In this document: one piece after another, positions 17,598-26,751 of the stretch | Position numbering within the stretch: the first letter of the stretch is position 1 | Layout: the number at the start of each line of letters is the position of its first letter | Assembly (NCBI GenBank): GCA_000961575.1 | Contig: LADP01000039.1 | Location: forward strand, 88,375 to 152,374 | Origin: Peptococcaceae bacterium BRH_c8a | GTDB lineage: Bacteria > Bacillota > Desulfotomaculia > Desulfotomaculales > Desulfallaceae | Direction of reading: 5' to 3' | DNA: 64,000 bases | Program-made: the position numbers and the translations under genes | The notes under the pieces: generated by a model | What the model was told of the DNA's origin: nothing | Database searches by the model: none | The model's input: only the letters and a program-made list of their open reading frames with translations

Positions 17598-18008
17598 GTG
17601 AAAATTCTAAACGATGCCCTTAATACTGTTCTGGTTAAACAAATGGATGCCTGCACCACGCAGCAACGGGTAATTGCTAATAATATCGCCAATGTCAATA
17701 CCCCGGGCTTTAAAAAGTCCACGGTCAACTTTCAGCAGCAACTGCAAGCTGCTTTGGGGAATAGCTCCTTGGGCATGAAAGCGACAAACAAACGCCATAT
17801 TGCCGGGGGCGGTCTGGACGGGCTTGGAGGGTTGGCACCCCAGATTGTAAAGGTTGATAATACTTCCATGAAAGCCGGCCAGAACAACGTGGACGTCGAC
17901 GAGGAAATGGTCAACCTGGCCGCCAACACCTTGCTGTACCAGTTTGCTACCAGGGTTAAAAGTGACCGGGCCAATTCCCTAAGCTATGTAATAAAGGGAG
18001 GCAGGTAA
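17598..18008 (+). CDS. flgB: Flagellar basal-body rod protein FlgB
   Basis: A 136-residue proximal rod protein with the rod motif QQRVIANNIANVNTPGFKKS at the N-terminus and a C-terminal helix region. GTG start behind GCGGAGGG. It is the first gene of the large basal-body/export operon, downstream of the cyclic di-GMP riboswitch. One base separates it from flgC. Confidence 0.95.
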   Translation: MKILNDALNTVLVKQMDACTTQQRVIANNIANVNTPGFKKSTVNFQQQLQAALGNSSLGMKATNKRHIAGGGLDGLGGLAPQIVKVDNTSMKAGQNNVDVDEEMVNLAANTLLYQFATRVKSDRANSLSYVIKGGR

Positions 18009-18009
18009 T

Positions 18010-18450
18010 ATGGGCTTGTTTGACAGTTTTAACATCAGTGCTTCGGGCATGACCTCCAACCGTTACTGGGCAGATTTAATTGCCAATAACGTGGCTAATG
18101 TTAACAGTACCGGCAGGCCCGGGGATCCCGCCAATAAACCATATCAGCGTCAGGTACCGGTCTTTGAGGCCATGCTGCGGCAAAAACTACTGGCCGGAAC
18201 CGGCTCTGAAACACGTGGAAGCGGGGTGCGGGTCTCCCGACTGGCTACTGACAACAATGAACCCCGTCTGGTGTATGACCCCGAACATCCGCACGCCGAC
18301 CCCGAGACAGGGTATGTAGCCTACCCCAACATCAACATCCTAAACGAGATGGTCAACTTAATTTCGGCTACCAGGGCCTACGAAGCAAACGTAACCACCC
18401 TGGAAGCAGCCAAAAGCATGTATCTTTCCGCCCTGGACATGGGCCGTTAA
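18010..18450 (+). CDS. flgC: Flagellar basal-body rod protein FlgC
   Basis: A 146-residue proximal rod protein. The N-terminus has SFNISASGMTSNRYWADLIANN and VNSTG; the C-terminus has EMVNLISATRAYEANVTTLE, the family signature. Tightly coupled to flgB. Confidence 0.96.
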   Translation: MGLFDSFNISASGMTSNRYWADLIANNVANVNSTGRPGDPANKPYQRQVPVFEAMLRQKLLAGTGSETRGSGVRVSRLATDNNEPRLVYDPEHPHADPETGYVAYPNINILNEMVNLISATRAYEANVTTLEAAKSMYLSALDMGR

Positions 18451-18478
18451 ATAAATCAGTACAAAGGAGATGCCCAGG

Positions 18479-18778
18479 ATGCAAATAATGCCTATAGCCC
18501 TACCAGTAACAAAAGGGACGCTGCCTAAAACAAACCCGGCCAACACCATCGCGGAAACAAATTCCTTTAAAGATGTTTTCGACAAGACCATTAATAACTT
18601 AAATGACAAACAATTAAATGCCAACGAAAATGTGCAAAAATTTCTTACCGGGGAAATTCAGGATATCCATACCGTTATGATTGCTATGGAAGAAGCCAAA
18701 CTTTCCATGCAACTGGCCGTCGAAGTACGCAATAAACTGGTTGAAGCTTACCAGGAACTTTCCCGGATGCAGGTTTAA
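18479..18778 (+). CDS. fliE: Flagellar hook-basal body protein FliE
   Basis: A 99-residue adaptor between the MS ring and the rod. The start is placed at ATG 18479 because the ATG at 18470 lies within the ribosome site AAAGGAGATG. The C-terminal half has DIHTVMIAMEEAKLSMQLAVEVRNK, diagnostic of FliE. Confidence 0.94.
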   Translation: MQIMPIALPVTKGTLPKTNPANTIAETNSFKDVFDKTINNLNDKQLNANENVQKFLTGEIQDIHTVMIAMEEAKLSMQLAVEVRNKLVEAYQELSRMQV

Positions 18779-18812
18779 AATAGTGCATATTGAAGGCGTG
18801 GTGAACAGCTGA

Positions 18813-20342
18813 ATGCTGGATAAGCTGCGTCAATGGTGGCAATCGCTTAGGCAGTCGCAAAGAATAACCCTTATCCTGGGCTGCACGCTGATCCTTGTTA
18901 CCATTGCCGTATTAGCACAACTGATTTTACGCCCTGCTTATACCCCATTGTTTACCGAACTTGAACCATTGGATGCCGGCAAGATAATTGAAGAGTTGGA
19001 AAGCGCCAATACGCCTTACCAACTGGCCGATAACGGCAAAACCATCGAAGTACCCGAGGATATGGTATACAGGCTGCGCATCCAGATGGCCAGTACCGGG
19101 GTACTGCACAGCAGCGGAGTAGGGTTTGAGCTGTTTGACCAAAAAAAATTCGGTATTACTGAGTTTGAGCAGCATGTGGGTTACCAGCGGGCATTGCAGG
19201 AAGAACTCCGACGCACCATTGTGCAGCTTAGCGAAGTTGAACAGGCCCGCGTGCACCTGGTTTTACCCCGGGAAAGCGTATTTTTGGATGACCAGGTAAC
19301 GCCATCGGCATCAATAGCCCTGAAAATAAGACCCAACGTCAATCTGGGTTCAGACCAGGTGCGGGGCATTCAAAGCCTGGTCATGGGCAGCATCCAGGGC
19401 CTGACCCCGGAAAATGTACATATTATTGACATGAATGGCAACATGCTGAACGACACCATGAAGACGAACGAAGAAGAAACCCTATCTGCTTCCTCAATGC
19501 AAAGGTATGAACTTAAGAAACAATATGAAAGAGAGCTGGAAAACCGGGTCCAACAAATGTTGAACCGGATTTTGGGACCGGGCCGGGCGGTGGCCATGAT
19601 CACCGCCGACCTGGACTTTGACCAGCAAGAAACAGTCCGCACCGAACATGGCCCCGGGGCGATACTCAGTGAGCAAAGCGTGATTGAAGAAGGCACTTCT
19701 GCTGCCACGGGGGGCGTTCCGGGCATGGATTCGGAAATGCCCGGGGAAACCATGCCTTTTGAGGATAGCGGTACGGGCAACGGTTATTCCAGAGAGCAAC
19801 AGGCCACAAACTATGAAGTTGACACCACCCAGCAAGTTACGGTAAAAGCCCCGGGCAGCATTCGCAGCTTGTCGGTATCGGTGGTGGTGGACGGCACTTA
19901 TTTGCCGGCCAACCTGGATAGCATTCAACAGGTGGTAGCCTCGGCAGTTGGCTATAGTGCTCAGCGGGGCGACCAGATGACCGTTTCCAGCATGAGTTTT
20001 AATGATGCATCCATACCTTCCTTCGAAGAACCGGCTTCTGAAGTGATACCGCCGGTGGCACTGCCGGTTAGTCCGCTGGTGACCGGCCTAGCGCTGGGAG
20101 CACTGTTACTACTAATCCTGGCGGTCGTGTTTTTCCGCCGGCGGGGCAACAAACGCCGGGAGATGCTGCTGGCGATACAGGCTGATGAAGAAGCCCTACT
20201 CCGGGCCAAGGAAGAGAAGGCTGAGAAAAAACAAATTGTCCTTGAGGAACCTCAATCCGGTTACCGTTCAGTAATCAAGCAAATAAGCCAAGAAAAACCG
20301 ACCGAGGTAGTCGAGGTGTTAAAAGTCTGGCTCAGGGAGTAA
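18813..20342 (+). CDS. fliF: Flagellar MS-ring protein FliF
   Basis: A 509-residue membrane ring scaffold. The first membrane helix is at about residues 18-40 and the second at about 428-446 (VSPLVTGLALGALLLLILAV). Periplasmic ring-building motifs lie between them, including GFELFDQKKFGITEFEQHV and ARVHLVLPRESVF. The C-terminal tail (after 450) ends VVEVLKVWLRE, the FliG-binding segment. The acidic Gly-rich insertion around 300-330 is variable in the family. Confidence 0.96.
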   Translation: MLDKLRQWWQSLRQSQRITLILGCTLILVTIAVLAQLILRPAYTPLFTELEPLDAGKIIEELESANTPYQLADNGKTIEVPEDMVYRLRIQMASTGVLHSSGVGFELFDQKKFGITEFEQHVGYQRALQEELRRTIVQLSEVEQARVHLVLPRESVFLDDQVTPSASIALKIRPNVNLGSDQVRGIQSLVMGSIQGLTPENVHIIDMNGNMLNDTMKTNEEETLSASSMQRYELKKQYERELENRVQQMLNRILGPGRAVAMITADLDFDQQETVRTEHGPGAILSEQSVIEEGTSAATGGVPGMDSEMPGETMPFEDSGTGNGYSREQQATNYEVDTTQQVTVKAPGSIRSLSVSVVVDGTYLPANLDSIQQVVASAVGYSAQRGDQMTVSSMSFNDASIPSFEEPASEVIPPVALPVSPLVTGLALGALLLLILAVVFFRRRGNKRREMLLAIQADEEALLRAKEEKAEKKQIVLEEPQSGYRSVIKQISQEKPTEVVEVLKVWLRE

Positions 20343-20346
20343 TAAC

Positions 20347-21357
20347 ATGCCCAGTGCATCAAAATTAACCGGATTGCAAAAAACTGCCATACTGCTTATC
20401 TCACTGGGTGCCGACCTGTCGGCGGAACTGCTTAAAAAGCACTTTCACCAGGAGGATATAGAAAAAATTTCACAGCAAATCACCATGATGGATACCATCC
20501 CCAGGGAAATCCAGGATGAAGTGCTGGAGGAATTCGCCCAACTAATCCAAGCCAGGGAATACCTGATGGTTGGTGGTATCGACTATGCCAAGGAAATGCT
20601 GCAAAAAGCTATGGGCGACCATAAAGCGTTAGAAATCCTGGATAAAGTTCAGCACTCCATCAAAAACCGTCCGTTTAGCTCACTGCGCAAAACGGACCCG
20701 AAGCACCTGTTATCATTTATTCGCGACGAACACCCCCAGATAATTGCCTTAATCCTGAACCACCTGCATCCCGAACAGGCCTCCCTGGTGTTATCGGCCC
20801 TAAGCCCGGAACAGCAGAGCGATATCGCCCGCCGGGTGGCCATGACCGACCGCGTATCTCCTGAAATGATGCGGGAGGTGGAAAATATATTGGAGCGCAA
20901 ACTGTCCGTGTTGGAAACCAGTGAACCCAGTTCCGGGGGTATTAAATCACTGGTGGACATTTTAAACCGGGTTGACCGCGGCACCGAAAAAACCATTTTA
21001 GAGGAACTTGAGGTCTCCGACCCCGATCTCACCGAGGAAATACGCAAACTATTATTTGTATTTGAAGATATTGTTAAGCTGCCTGACCCGTCCATACAGC
21101 GGGTTCTCCGTGAAGTGGATCCCAAAGACCTGGCCAAGGCGATGCGGGGCACCAACGATGATGTTCAGGAACGTATTTTTAAAAACATGTCCAAACGGGC
21201 TTCCGATATGCTGCGGGACGAAATCAAGTACATGGGTCCCATCCGCTTAAGAGATGTGGAAGATTCACAGCAGAAAATAGTGCAAATCATCCGGCGTTTG
21301 GATGAGGCTGGTGAAATCGTAATTGCCAGGGGAGGGGAAGATGCCATCATTGCATAG
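20347..21357 (+). CDS. fliG: Flagellar motor switch protein FliG
   Basis: A 336-residue rotor protein that meets the MotA stator. N-terminal FliF-binding domain (LTGLQKTAILLISLGADLSA), middle domain with EHPQIIALILNHLHPEQAS (the EHPQ motif), and C-terminal torque domain around LPDPSIQRVLREVDPKDLAKA. The end overlaps fliH by 17 bases. Confidence 0.97.
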   Translation: MPSASKLTGLQKTAILLISLGADLSAELLKKHFHQEDIEKISQQITMMDTIPREIQDEVLEEFAQLIQAREYLMVGGIDYAKEMLQKAMGDHKALEILDKVQHSIKNRPFSSLRKTDPKHLLSFIRDEHPQIIALILNHLHPEQASLVLSALSPEQQSDIARRVAMTDRVSPEMMREVENILERKLSVLETSEPSSGGIKSLVDILNRVDRGTEKTILEELEVSDPDLTEEIRKLLFVFEDIVKLPDPSIQRVLREVDPKDLAKAMRGTNDDVQERIFKNMSKRASDMLRDEIKYMGPIRLRDVEDSQQKIVQIIRRLDEAGEIVIARGGEDAIIA

Positions 21358-22108
21358 GATAATTCGCAGGAATGAAGGCGCCGGTGAACCGAAGGGACAC
21401 TATAACCTGGCCCTAAAAACCGAATTCACCTTTGAAACATCCCGTCTAAATAAGCAGCGGGATGAAACATCCGGAAAATATAACGAATTGTCAGACGCCA
21501 TGCTGCATCAAGCCAAAAAAGAAGCCGCTGCCATTATGGATCAGGCCGGCGTACAGGCCGCGGCCATGCTGGAAGAAGCCCGGCAGCATGCGGCTGCGGA
21601 AGTCGAAAAAGTAAAAACAGCTGCGGCCAGGGAAGGTTATGAACAGGGACACCAGTCGGCGCTGGAGACTGCCGGGGAAGAGGCTGCCAGTATCCGCAGC
21701 GAAGCCAGAAAAGTGCTGGCCCAAGCCGAAGATATGCGCCGGCAAAAGTTTGAACAACTGAAAGAAGAGCTTTTAAGCCTGGCTATTGAAATGGCCGAAA
21801 AAATTGTCACCAGAGAGCTTGAAACAAGGTCCGATGTGGTACTGAGCATCGCCGAAGAAGCTATTTTACTGGCCGGCAGCCGTGAGCATGTGGTTTTATG
21901 GATTAATCCTGCTGAATTAGAGGTTTGCCAGACCAGGCGGGAGAGTTTGCTGGCGCTGTTGCCGCCCCGGGCCGAATTGCAGATTATGACCGACCCGGCT
22001 ATTGAACCGGGCGGTTGTGTATTGGAAAACGAGTACGGCAAAGTAGACGCCAGGCTGTCCAACAGGTGGCAAAACCTGCTGGCCTCCCTCAAGCAAGGGA
22101 CAGAGTAA
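21341..22108 (+). CDS. fliH: Flagellar assembly protein FliH
   Basis: A 255-residue stator-like regulator of the export ATPase FliI. The start is taken at ATG 21341 behind GGGGAGGGG rather than the TTG at 21323. Residues 50-150 are an Ala/Glu-rich coiled coil (DQAGVQAAAMLEEARQHAA). The C-terminal domain has LAIEMAEKIVTRELE and ends before fliI by 3 bases. Confidence 0.9.
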   Translation: MPSLHRIIRRNEGAGEPKGHYNLALKTEFTFETSRLNKQRDETSGKYNELSDAMLHQAKKEAAAIMDQAGVQAAAMLEEARQHAAAEVEKVKTAAAREGYEQGHQSALETAGEEAASIRSEARKVLAQAEDMRRQKFEQLKEELLSLAIEMAEKIVTRELETRSDVVLSIAEEAILLAGSREHVVLWINPAELEVCQTRRESLLALLPPRAELQIMTDPAIEPGGCVLENEYGKVDARLSNRWQNLLASLKQGTE

Positions 22109-22111
22109 CTT

Positions 22112-23434
22112 ATGCCTACAGAACACTTAAACCTGGAAATCAATAACTGGCGGGAGAAAGTTCGCCGTACCCGGTTAATTCGCTCCACCGGCAAGGTTAG
22201 TAAAGTAATTGGCCTGACCGTGGAGGTAAAGGGGATCTCTGCCGGGGTCAGTGAGGTATGTGATATTTACGTGCCGGGTGAAAAAGAACCCATCAAGGCC
22301 GAGGTGGTGGGTTTTCAGGATCACTCTTCGCTGCTGATGCCCCTGGGCGAATTAAGCGGCATCTGCCCGGGCTGCCAGGTGATACCAAGGGGCGAAGCAC
22401 TTACCGTACGGGTGGGGGACGAACTGCTGGGTCGCGTTCTGGACGGGCTGGGTAGGCCCATTGACGGTCACAGCCTAAAAGTCACCGGTGAATACCCGGT
22501 CAACAATGCTCCCCCCGAGCCGCTGGCCAGAAAGCGCATTAAAGACGTATTAACCACCGGTATTAAAGCCATCGATGCCCTGTTAACCTGCGGCCAGGGC
22601 CAGCGCATCGGCATATTTGCAGGCAGCGGGGTGGGCAAGAGCACCCTTTTGGGCATGATTGCCCGGTACTGCAGCGCCGACCTGAATGTAATCGCCCTAA
22701 TCGGCGAGCGAGGTCGCGAGGTGCTGGATTTTATCGAAAACGATTTGGGTCCCGAGGGTCTGTCTCGTTCAGTGGTGGTGGCCGCCACTTCGGACCAGCC
22801 GGCGCTAGTCAGGATCAAGGGAGCCCTGGTGGCCAGCGCCATAGCCGAATATTTTCGAGACCAGGGTAAGAATGTGTTGCTGTTTATGGACTCCGTCACC
22901 AGGTTCGCCATGTCCCAGCGCGAAATCGGCCTGGCCATAGGGGAACCGCCCACCACCCGGGGTTACACACCTTCGGTTTTCAGCCTGCTGCCCCGGGTGC
23001 TGGAGCGCTCCGGCACCTCCCGTAACGGTTCCATCACCGCCTTTTACACGGTGCTGGTGGAGGCCGACGACATGAACGAACCCGTGGCAGACACGGTACG
23101 GGGCATTTTGGACGGCCATATTGTCCTCTCCCGGGAACTGGCTTCTCGGGGCCATTATCCAGCCATAGATGTTATGCAAAGCGTTAGCCGGCTGATGCCG
23201 GATTTGGTATCCGAAGAGCACAGCCGGGCGGCGGCGCAACTGCGCCACCTGCTGGCCACGTACAAGCAAGCCGAAGACTTGATTAATGTGGGTGCCTACT
23301 CCAGGGGATCAAACCCCGAAATTGATGCCGCCATTAAGTACCATGACCGCATTACCAGCTTTTTGCGCCAGGGAGTTAGCGAAAAATCCGCGTTTGATAG
23401 CACCGTTGGGCAAATCTCGATGATGCAGGAGTGA
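22112..23434 (+). CDS. fliI: Flagellum-specific export ATPase FliI
   Basis: A 440-residue F1-beta-like ATPase that energises substrate release to the export gate. Walker A is GIFAGSGVGKSTLLGM (about 168-183), Walker B is around NVLLFMDSVTRFAMSQREIG, and VIALIGERGREVLDF is the family signature. It sits between fliH and fliJ, with overlapping ends. Confidence 0.97.
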   Translation: MPTEHLNLEINNWREKVRRTRLIRSTGKVSKVIGLTVEVKGISAGVSEVCDIYVPGEKEPIKAEVVGFQDHSSLLMPLGELSGICPGCQVIPRGEALTVRVGDELLGRVLDGLGRPIDGHSLKVTGEYPVNNAPPEPLARKRIKDVLTTGIKAIDALLTCGQGQRIGIFAGSGVGKSTLLGMIARYCSADLNVIALIGERGREVLDFIENDLGPEGLSRSVVVAATSDQPALVRIKGALVASAIAEYFRDQGKNVLLFMDSVTRFAMSQREIGLAIGEPPTTRGYTPSVFSLLPRVLERSGTSRNGSITAFYTVLVEADDMNEPVADTVRGILDGHIVLSRELASRGHYPAIDVMQSVSRLMPDLVSEEHSRAAAQLRHLLATYKQAEDLINVGAYSRGSNPEIDAAIKYHDRITSFLRQGVSEKSAFDSTVGQISMMQE

Positions 23435-23439
23435 TAACG

Positions 23440-23892
23440 ATGCGCAAGTTTGATTTCCGTCTTGAACCGGTTTTAAAGCACCGGGAAATTCTAGAGGAGC
23501 AGGCCGCCGCCCAAAAGGCCAGTGCGCAAAACGAATACCGACACCATCAGGACATCCTGAACGAGGCCCGGAATAAGCTGGCCGGCGCGACCCGGGACGA
23601 CCAGGCGCTAAACCCCTTCGATATGTTTAATAAGCTGGCTTATTGTGATTACATGACAAGTGAAGTTAAAAGACGGGAAACCGCGCTAAATGTATCCCGC
23701 CATAAACTAGAGAAATGTCGCAAAAACCTGGTAAAGACTATGCAAGACCGGTCGGTAATGGAAAAGCTGCGCGAAAAAAAGCTTAACATCTATAACCAGA
23801 CCGTCGTGACCGCAGAACAAAAGGAAACCGACGAGATGGCTGTACTGATGTACAATGTGGCTGTAAACAGTTCTGAACCCAGTCTTGACTAA
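23440..23892 (+). CDS. fliJ: Flagellar export protein FliJ
   Basis: A 150-residue coiled-coil protein, the central stalk of the FliHIJ ATPase complex. The start is placed at ATG 23440 (MRKFDFRLEPVLKHRE), with GGAG 8 bases upstream; the GTG at 23431 overlaps that site. Position after fliI and the opening motif identify it. Confidence 0.9.
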   Translation: MRKFDFRLEPVLKHREILEEQAAAQKASAQNEYRHHQDILNEARNKLAGATRDDQALNPFDMFNKLAYCDYMTSEVKRRETALNVSRHKLEKCRKNLVKTMQDRSVMEKLREKKLNIYNQTVVTAEQKETDEMAVLMYNVAVNSSEPSLD

Positions 23893-23942
23893 TTGCCGGC
23901 AGGGAACAGAATTGCACAGATAAATTTCCATGCTGAAAGGGG

Positions 23943-25529
23943 GTGAACAAAACGCAAGTGCAAAGTAATATTCAGGCCGCCCAAACAATGCAGCCCTGCG
24001 GAAGTCCTGCAAGTTCGATTGCAAGGAGTGACGGTTGGCCCAGCCTGGATTTCATGTCCATCCTGCAGGTGATATTTGCCCGCCATACTCTCGCCGCCGC
24101 TGGTAAAGAATGCTGCAACTTAGGCTATGGAAAAGAGCAAGCCCAGTCTAGTACCAACCTGCAAACTAATCTGTCTGATCAGTTCTTCCCAGTCACCAGC
24201 GACGATACGGCAGACCGGGAAGATGCCGCTGTAGCTATGATAGCCTCAGAACCGGTGCTTATGGAGTTGCTCGCGATGTTACCGGGTAAGCTGCTGCAAA
24301 ACTGGGAGGCCGGTATGCCGCAGGAAGAAGACGGTTTACCAAATAGCTTTTTACAGGCTGCCCAAGAAGTGCCGGCGTTCAACAATTATATGAATGCGGA
24401 AATTAAGGTTGACGAAACGGTTTTAGGGCCGGAAGGTGTCACGACAAAACCAATCATTAGTAACGGTCTGCCAGTGCTGCCAGGTTGGCTTAATCTTACG
24501 CAGGAACAAAAACAGCAGCCGCTCCAATTTTTAAACCAGGATCACATCCAACAAACGCTAAAACATTTGGAGCAATACCTGCTGCTAGCTGAAAAACCAA
24601 CCGCTCCTGCTAGCAATGCAGCCGGGGTAACCCAAAATACAATTGAGGGTGCCGCTACACTGAATAATTTAGCACCCATGGCAGAGCAGCTTTCCAGCAT
24701 GCTGCGAGATTTGATAAAGAGTCCGTATAACCAAACACCGGACAACAGGTTACAAACCCAGCCGGTATTAGAAAAGATAGCCACAAGCCCAGGCATTAAC
24801 GTCAGCAACATTAACGTCAGCAACATTAACGTCAGCAACATTAACGTCAGCAACATTAACGTAAGTAACATTAATGTAAAATCCTTAACGCATAATTTTA
24901 ATTTAAACGAAGCAACAACAGCCACAACCGGTAATGGTGCAGTTAACGGCCTACCCAATGTAAACACAGCATTAGAACCATCTAATAACACACCCCGGGC
25001 AGACCTGCCCCAGGTTGCACTAAACAATTTCGATTCAATAGCTACAGTTACCAAATCCATGGGCGGAGAAACGGCACCGGCATCACGCAGTATCGAACAG
25101 CCGCTGTTAATGCAACTGGCCGAAGCCATCCGGGGGCAAATTGCCAAAGACGGTCTTGGAAGCACCCACGTCCGGCTGCAATTACAGCCCGAAAGTCTGG
25201 GCGAAGTGGTAATCAAATTGGTGTACAAAGACGGTAACGTATCGACCCACTTCCATGCCGCCACCGAAAGCGTTCGCCAAATTATTGAAAGTTCCCTCGG
25301 CCAACTGAGGGAAACCCTGGCCACGCACAACATTAACCTGCAGCAGTCCACGGTGACTACCGGAGGTGATCAGGGACGCTGGGCGCAGGAATCAAACCGC
25401 GACCAGCAATTTAATCGGCCTGGTCGGCAATCAAGCAACGGGCCCGGCGCCAGAGAAGAAATAGCCTCTGAACCGGTAATTGAAAAGCCAAAAATGATTT
25501 ATCAGAACCGCGTGAACCATTTTGTATAA
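23943..25529 (+). CDS. fliK: Flagellar hook-length control protein FliK
   Basis: A protein of up to 528 residues that measures hook length and switches export specificity. The N-terminal two thirds are low-conservation, with a tandem pentapeptide INVSN repeat at about 285-310 (DNA 24795-24869). The conserved C-terminal domain (about 395-480) has VRLQLQPESLGEVVIKLVYKD and LRETLATHNINL. The GTG at 23943 sits in the ribosome site AAAGGGGGTGA, so GTG 23958 is an equally good start. Confidence 0.9.
   Translation: MNKTQVQSNIQAAQTMQPCGSPASSIARSDGWPSLDFMSILQVIFARHTLAAAGKECCNLGYGKEQAQSSTNLQTNLSDQFFPVTSDDTADREDAAVAMIASEPVLMELLAMLPGKLLQNWEAGMPQEEDGLPNSFLQAAQEVPAFNNYMNAEIKVDETVLGPEGVTTKPIISNGLPVLPGWLNLTQEQKQQPLQFLNQDHIQQTLKHLEQYLLLAEKPTAPASNAAGVTQNTIEGAATLNNLAPMAEQLSSMLRDLIKSPYNQTPDNRLQTQPVLEKIATSPGINVSNINVSNINVSNINVSNINVSNINVKSLTHNFNLNEATTATTGNGAVNGLPNVNTALEPSNNTPRADLPQVALNNFDSIATVTKSMGGETAPASRSIEQPLLMQLAEAIRGQIAKDGLGSTHVRLQLQPESLGEVVIKLVYKDGNVSTHFHAATESVRQIIESSLGQLRETLATHNINLQQSTVTTGGDQGRWAQESNRDQQFNRPGRQSSNGPGAREEIASEPVIEKPKMIYQNRVNHFV
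24795..24884 (+). repeat. 15-bp tandem repeat inside fliK
   Basis: Unit ATTAACGTCAGCAAC, in five full in-frame copies plus a decayed sixth, encodes repeated INVSN. The first four are identical; the later copies have G/A changes. Confidence 0.95.
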
Positions 25530-25544
25530 CCAAGGAGGTGCGAC

Positions 25545-26219
25545 ATGACAGAAGCAATCAGTAGCAGCAGCAACGATTATTACCTACCGGATAAGAACAA
25601 AACCAAAGAACAACAGGGACTGGCTGATCCCGCAGCTTTCCTGAAAATCCTGGTGGCCCAGATGAAGTACCAGAACCCTATGCAGCCCCAGGATAGCGAA
25701 ACCTTCATTAGCCAGTTGACCCAGATGGCCTCCATGGAGCAGATGTACAACATGGGTCAGAGTATGGACAAAATGGCTACACAGTACGAGATGGCCCGGT
25801 ACTTCCAACTTATCGGCCAGCAGGTATCTCTGGTTAACGAGGATGAAATAATAACCGGCCAAGTTGGTGGCGTAACCCTTTTAGATGATCAGCCAACTTT
25901 TTACCTGGATGGAGGTTTCAGCGGCGAACATTATACATTGGACCAAGTGATAAACATAACCGGCAACGCTAACGATAACTCACTTTTACCATATCTAGAC
26001 TTGGTCGACCGTCAAGTTACAGTTATAGACGACAATGTTGAAATTTCCGGGCTAGTAGAAAAGGTGCTCATGCAAAACGGGAACGTGCTCATTACAATAG
26101 ACGGCTCGGAATACAGTGTGGGACAGATTATTGAACTGCACAGCAGGCCCGAAGAAGAAACAACAACCGTTCCAGAAGTCGAAACCGAAACCACAGAGGA
26201 AATAATAACCGAGGTATAA
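25545..26219 (+). CDS. flgD: Flagellar hook capping protein FlgD
   Basis: A 224-residue hook-assembly scaffold. The N-terminal motif FLKILVAQMKYQNPMQPQDS and FISQLTQMASMEQMYN are diagnostic. The C-terminal part (about 85-200) holds short beta domains and ends in a Glu/Thr-rich tail of about 25 residues, which is longer and more acidic than usual. Preceded by AAGGAGGTG. Confidence 0.94.
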   Translation: MTEAISSSSNDYYLPDKNKTKEQQGLADPAAFLKILVAQMKYQNPMQPQDSETFISQLTQMASMEQMYNMGQSMDKMATQYEMARYFQLIGQQVSLVNEDEIITGQVGGVTLLDDQPTFYLDGGFSGEHYTLDQVINITGNANDNSLLPYLDLVDRQVTVIDDNVEISGLVEKVLMQNGNVLITIDGSEYSVGQIIELHSRPEEETTTVPEVETETTEEIITEV

Positions 26220-26264
26220 ACGAAAGTATGTATACCTCAATGGGCGAAGGGTAGGTGAAATACA

Positions 26265-26657
26265 TTGAACGTCAAGGGGGTGCAGTTCACTCCCGAACCG
26301 ATTGTTCGGAAAACCGGTCCGGGCGCTACCAAACCCCAAGCCGGCAGTAACGCCACAGGCAGTTTCCAAGATGTTTTGTTTCGGGAACTGGCAAACATTG
26401 GGCAAATTAAAGTTTCCGCCCATGCCCAGAAAAGGATGCAGGAAAGGAACATCAATTTGGGCAGTGAGGACTGGCATAAAATAAACGATGCCATGAATAA
26501 GGCGGAGGCCAAGGGAGCCAAAAACTCCTTGTTTATTCACGGTGAACTGGCTCTTATTGTCAGCGTAAAAAATCGCACCGTAGTGTCCGCCATCGACGAA
26601 GAATCAATAAAGGAGCATGTCTTTACCAATATAGACAGCGCCATATTCACCAAATAA
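26265..26657 (+). CDS. TIGR02530-family flagellar operon protein
   Basis: A 130-residue protein found in flagellar operons of Firmicutes between flgD and flgE. The core KVSAHAQKRMQERNINL and ALIVSVKNRTVVSAIDE match this family as I remember it. TTG start behind TAGGTG. The biochemical function is not established; the context suggests a hook-assembly role. Confidence 0.82.
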   Translation: MNVKGVQFTPEPIVRKTGPGATKPQAGSNATGSFQDVLFRELANIGQIKVSAHAQKRMQERNINLGSEDWHKINDAMNKAEAKGAKNSLFIHGELALIVSVKNRTVVSAIDEESIKEHVFTNIDSAIFTK

Positions 26658-26751
26658 GCAGCCGGACCTTCGGGAGGCTGTGGGCCGCCGAATGAATGAA
26701 GTGGCCCGGAAATTAACAGCTTTTAGCCATTTAGTTATCAAGGAGGTTACT

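Noticed and set aside
24795..24884. Regular short repeats, possible CRISPR
   Set aside because: Units are directly adjacent without spacers, 15 bases long and in frame within fliK.
24542..25351. A long minus-strand reading frame opposite fliK with a repeated MLLTL pattern
   Set aside because: It is the mirror of the 15-bp tandem repeat in fliK. No ribosome site, and the plus strand has a conserved FliK domain.
26680..26751. Longer N-terminus for the short hook paralogue
   Set aside because: AAGGAGGT fixes the start at 26752, where the family motif begins.
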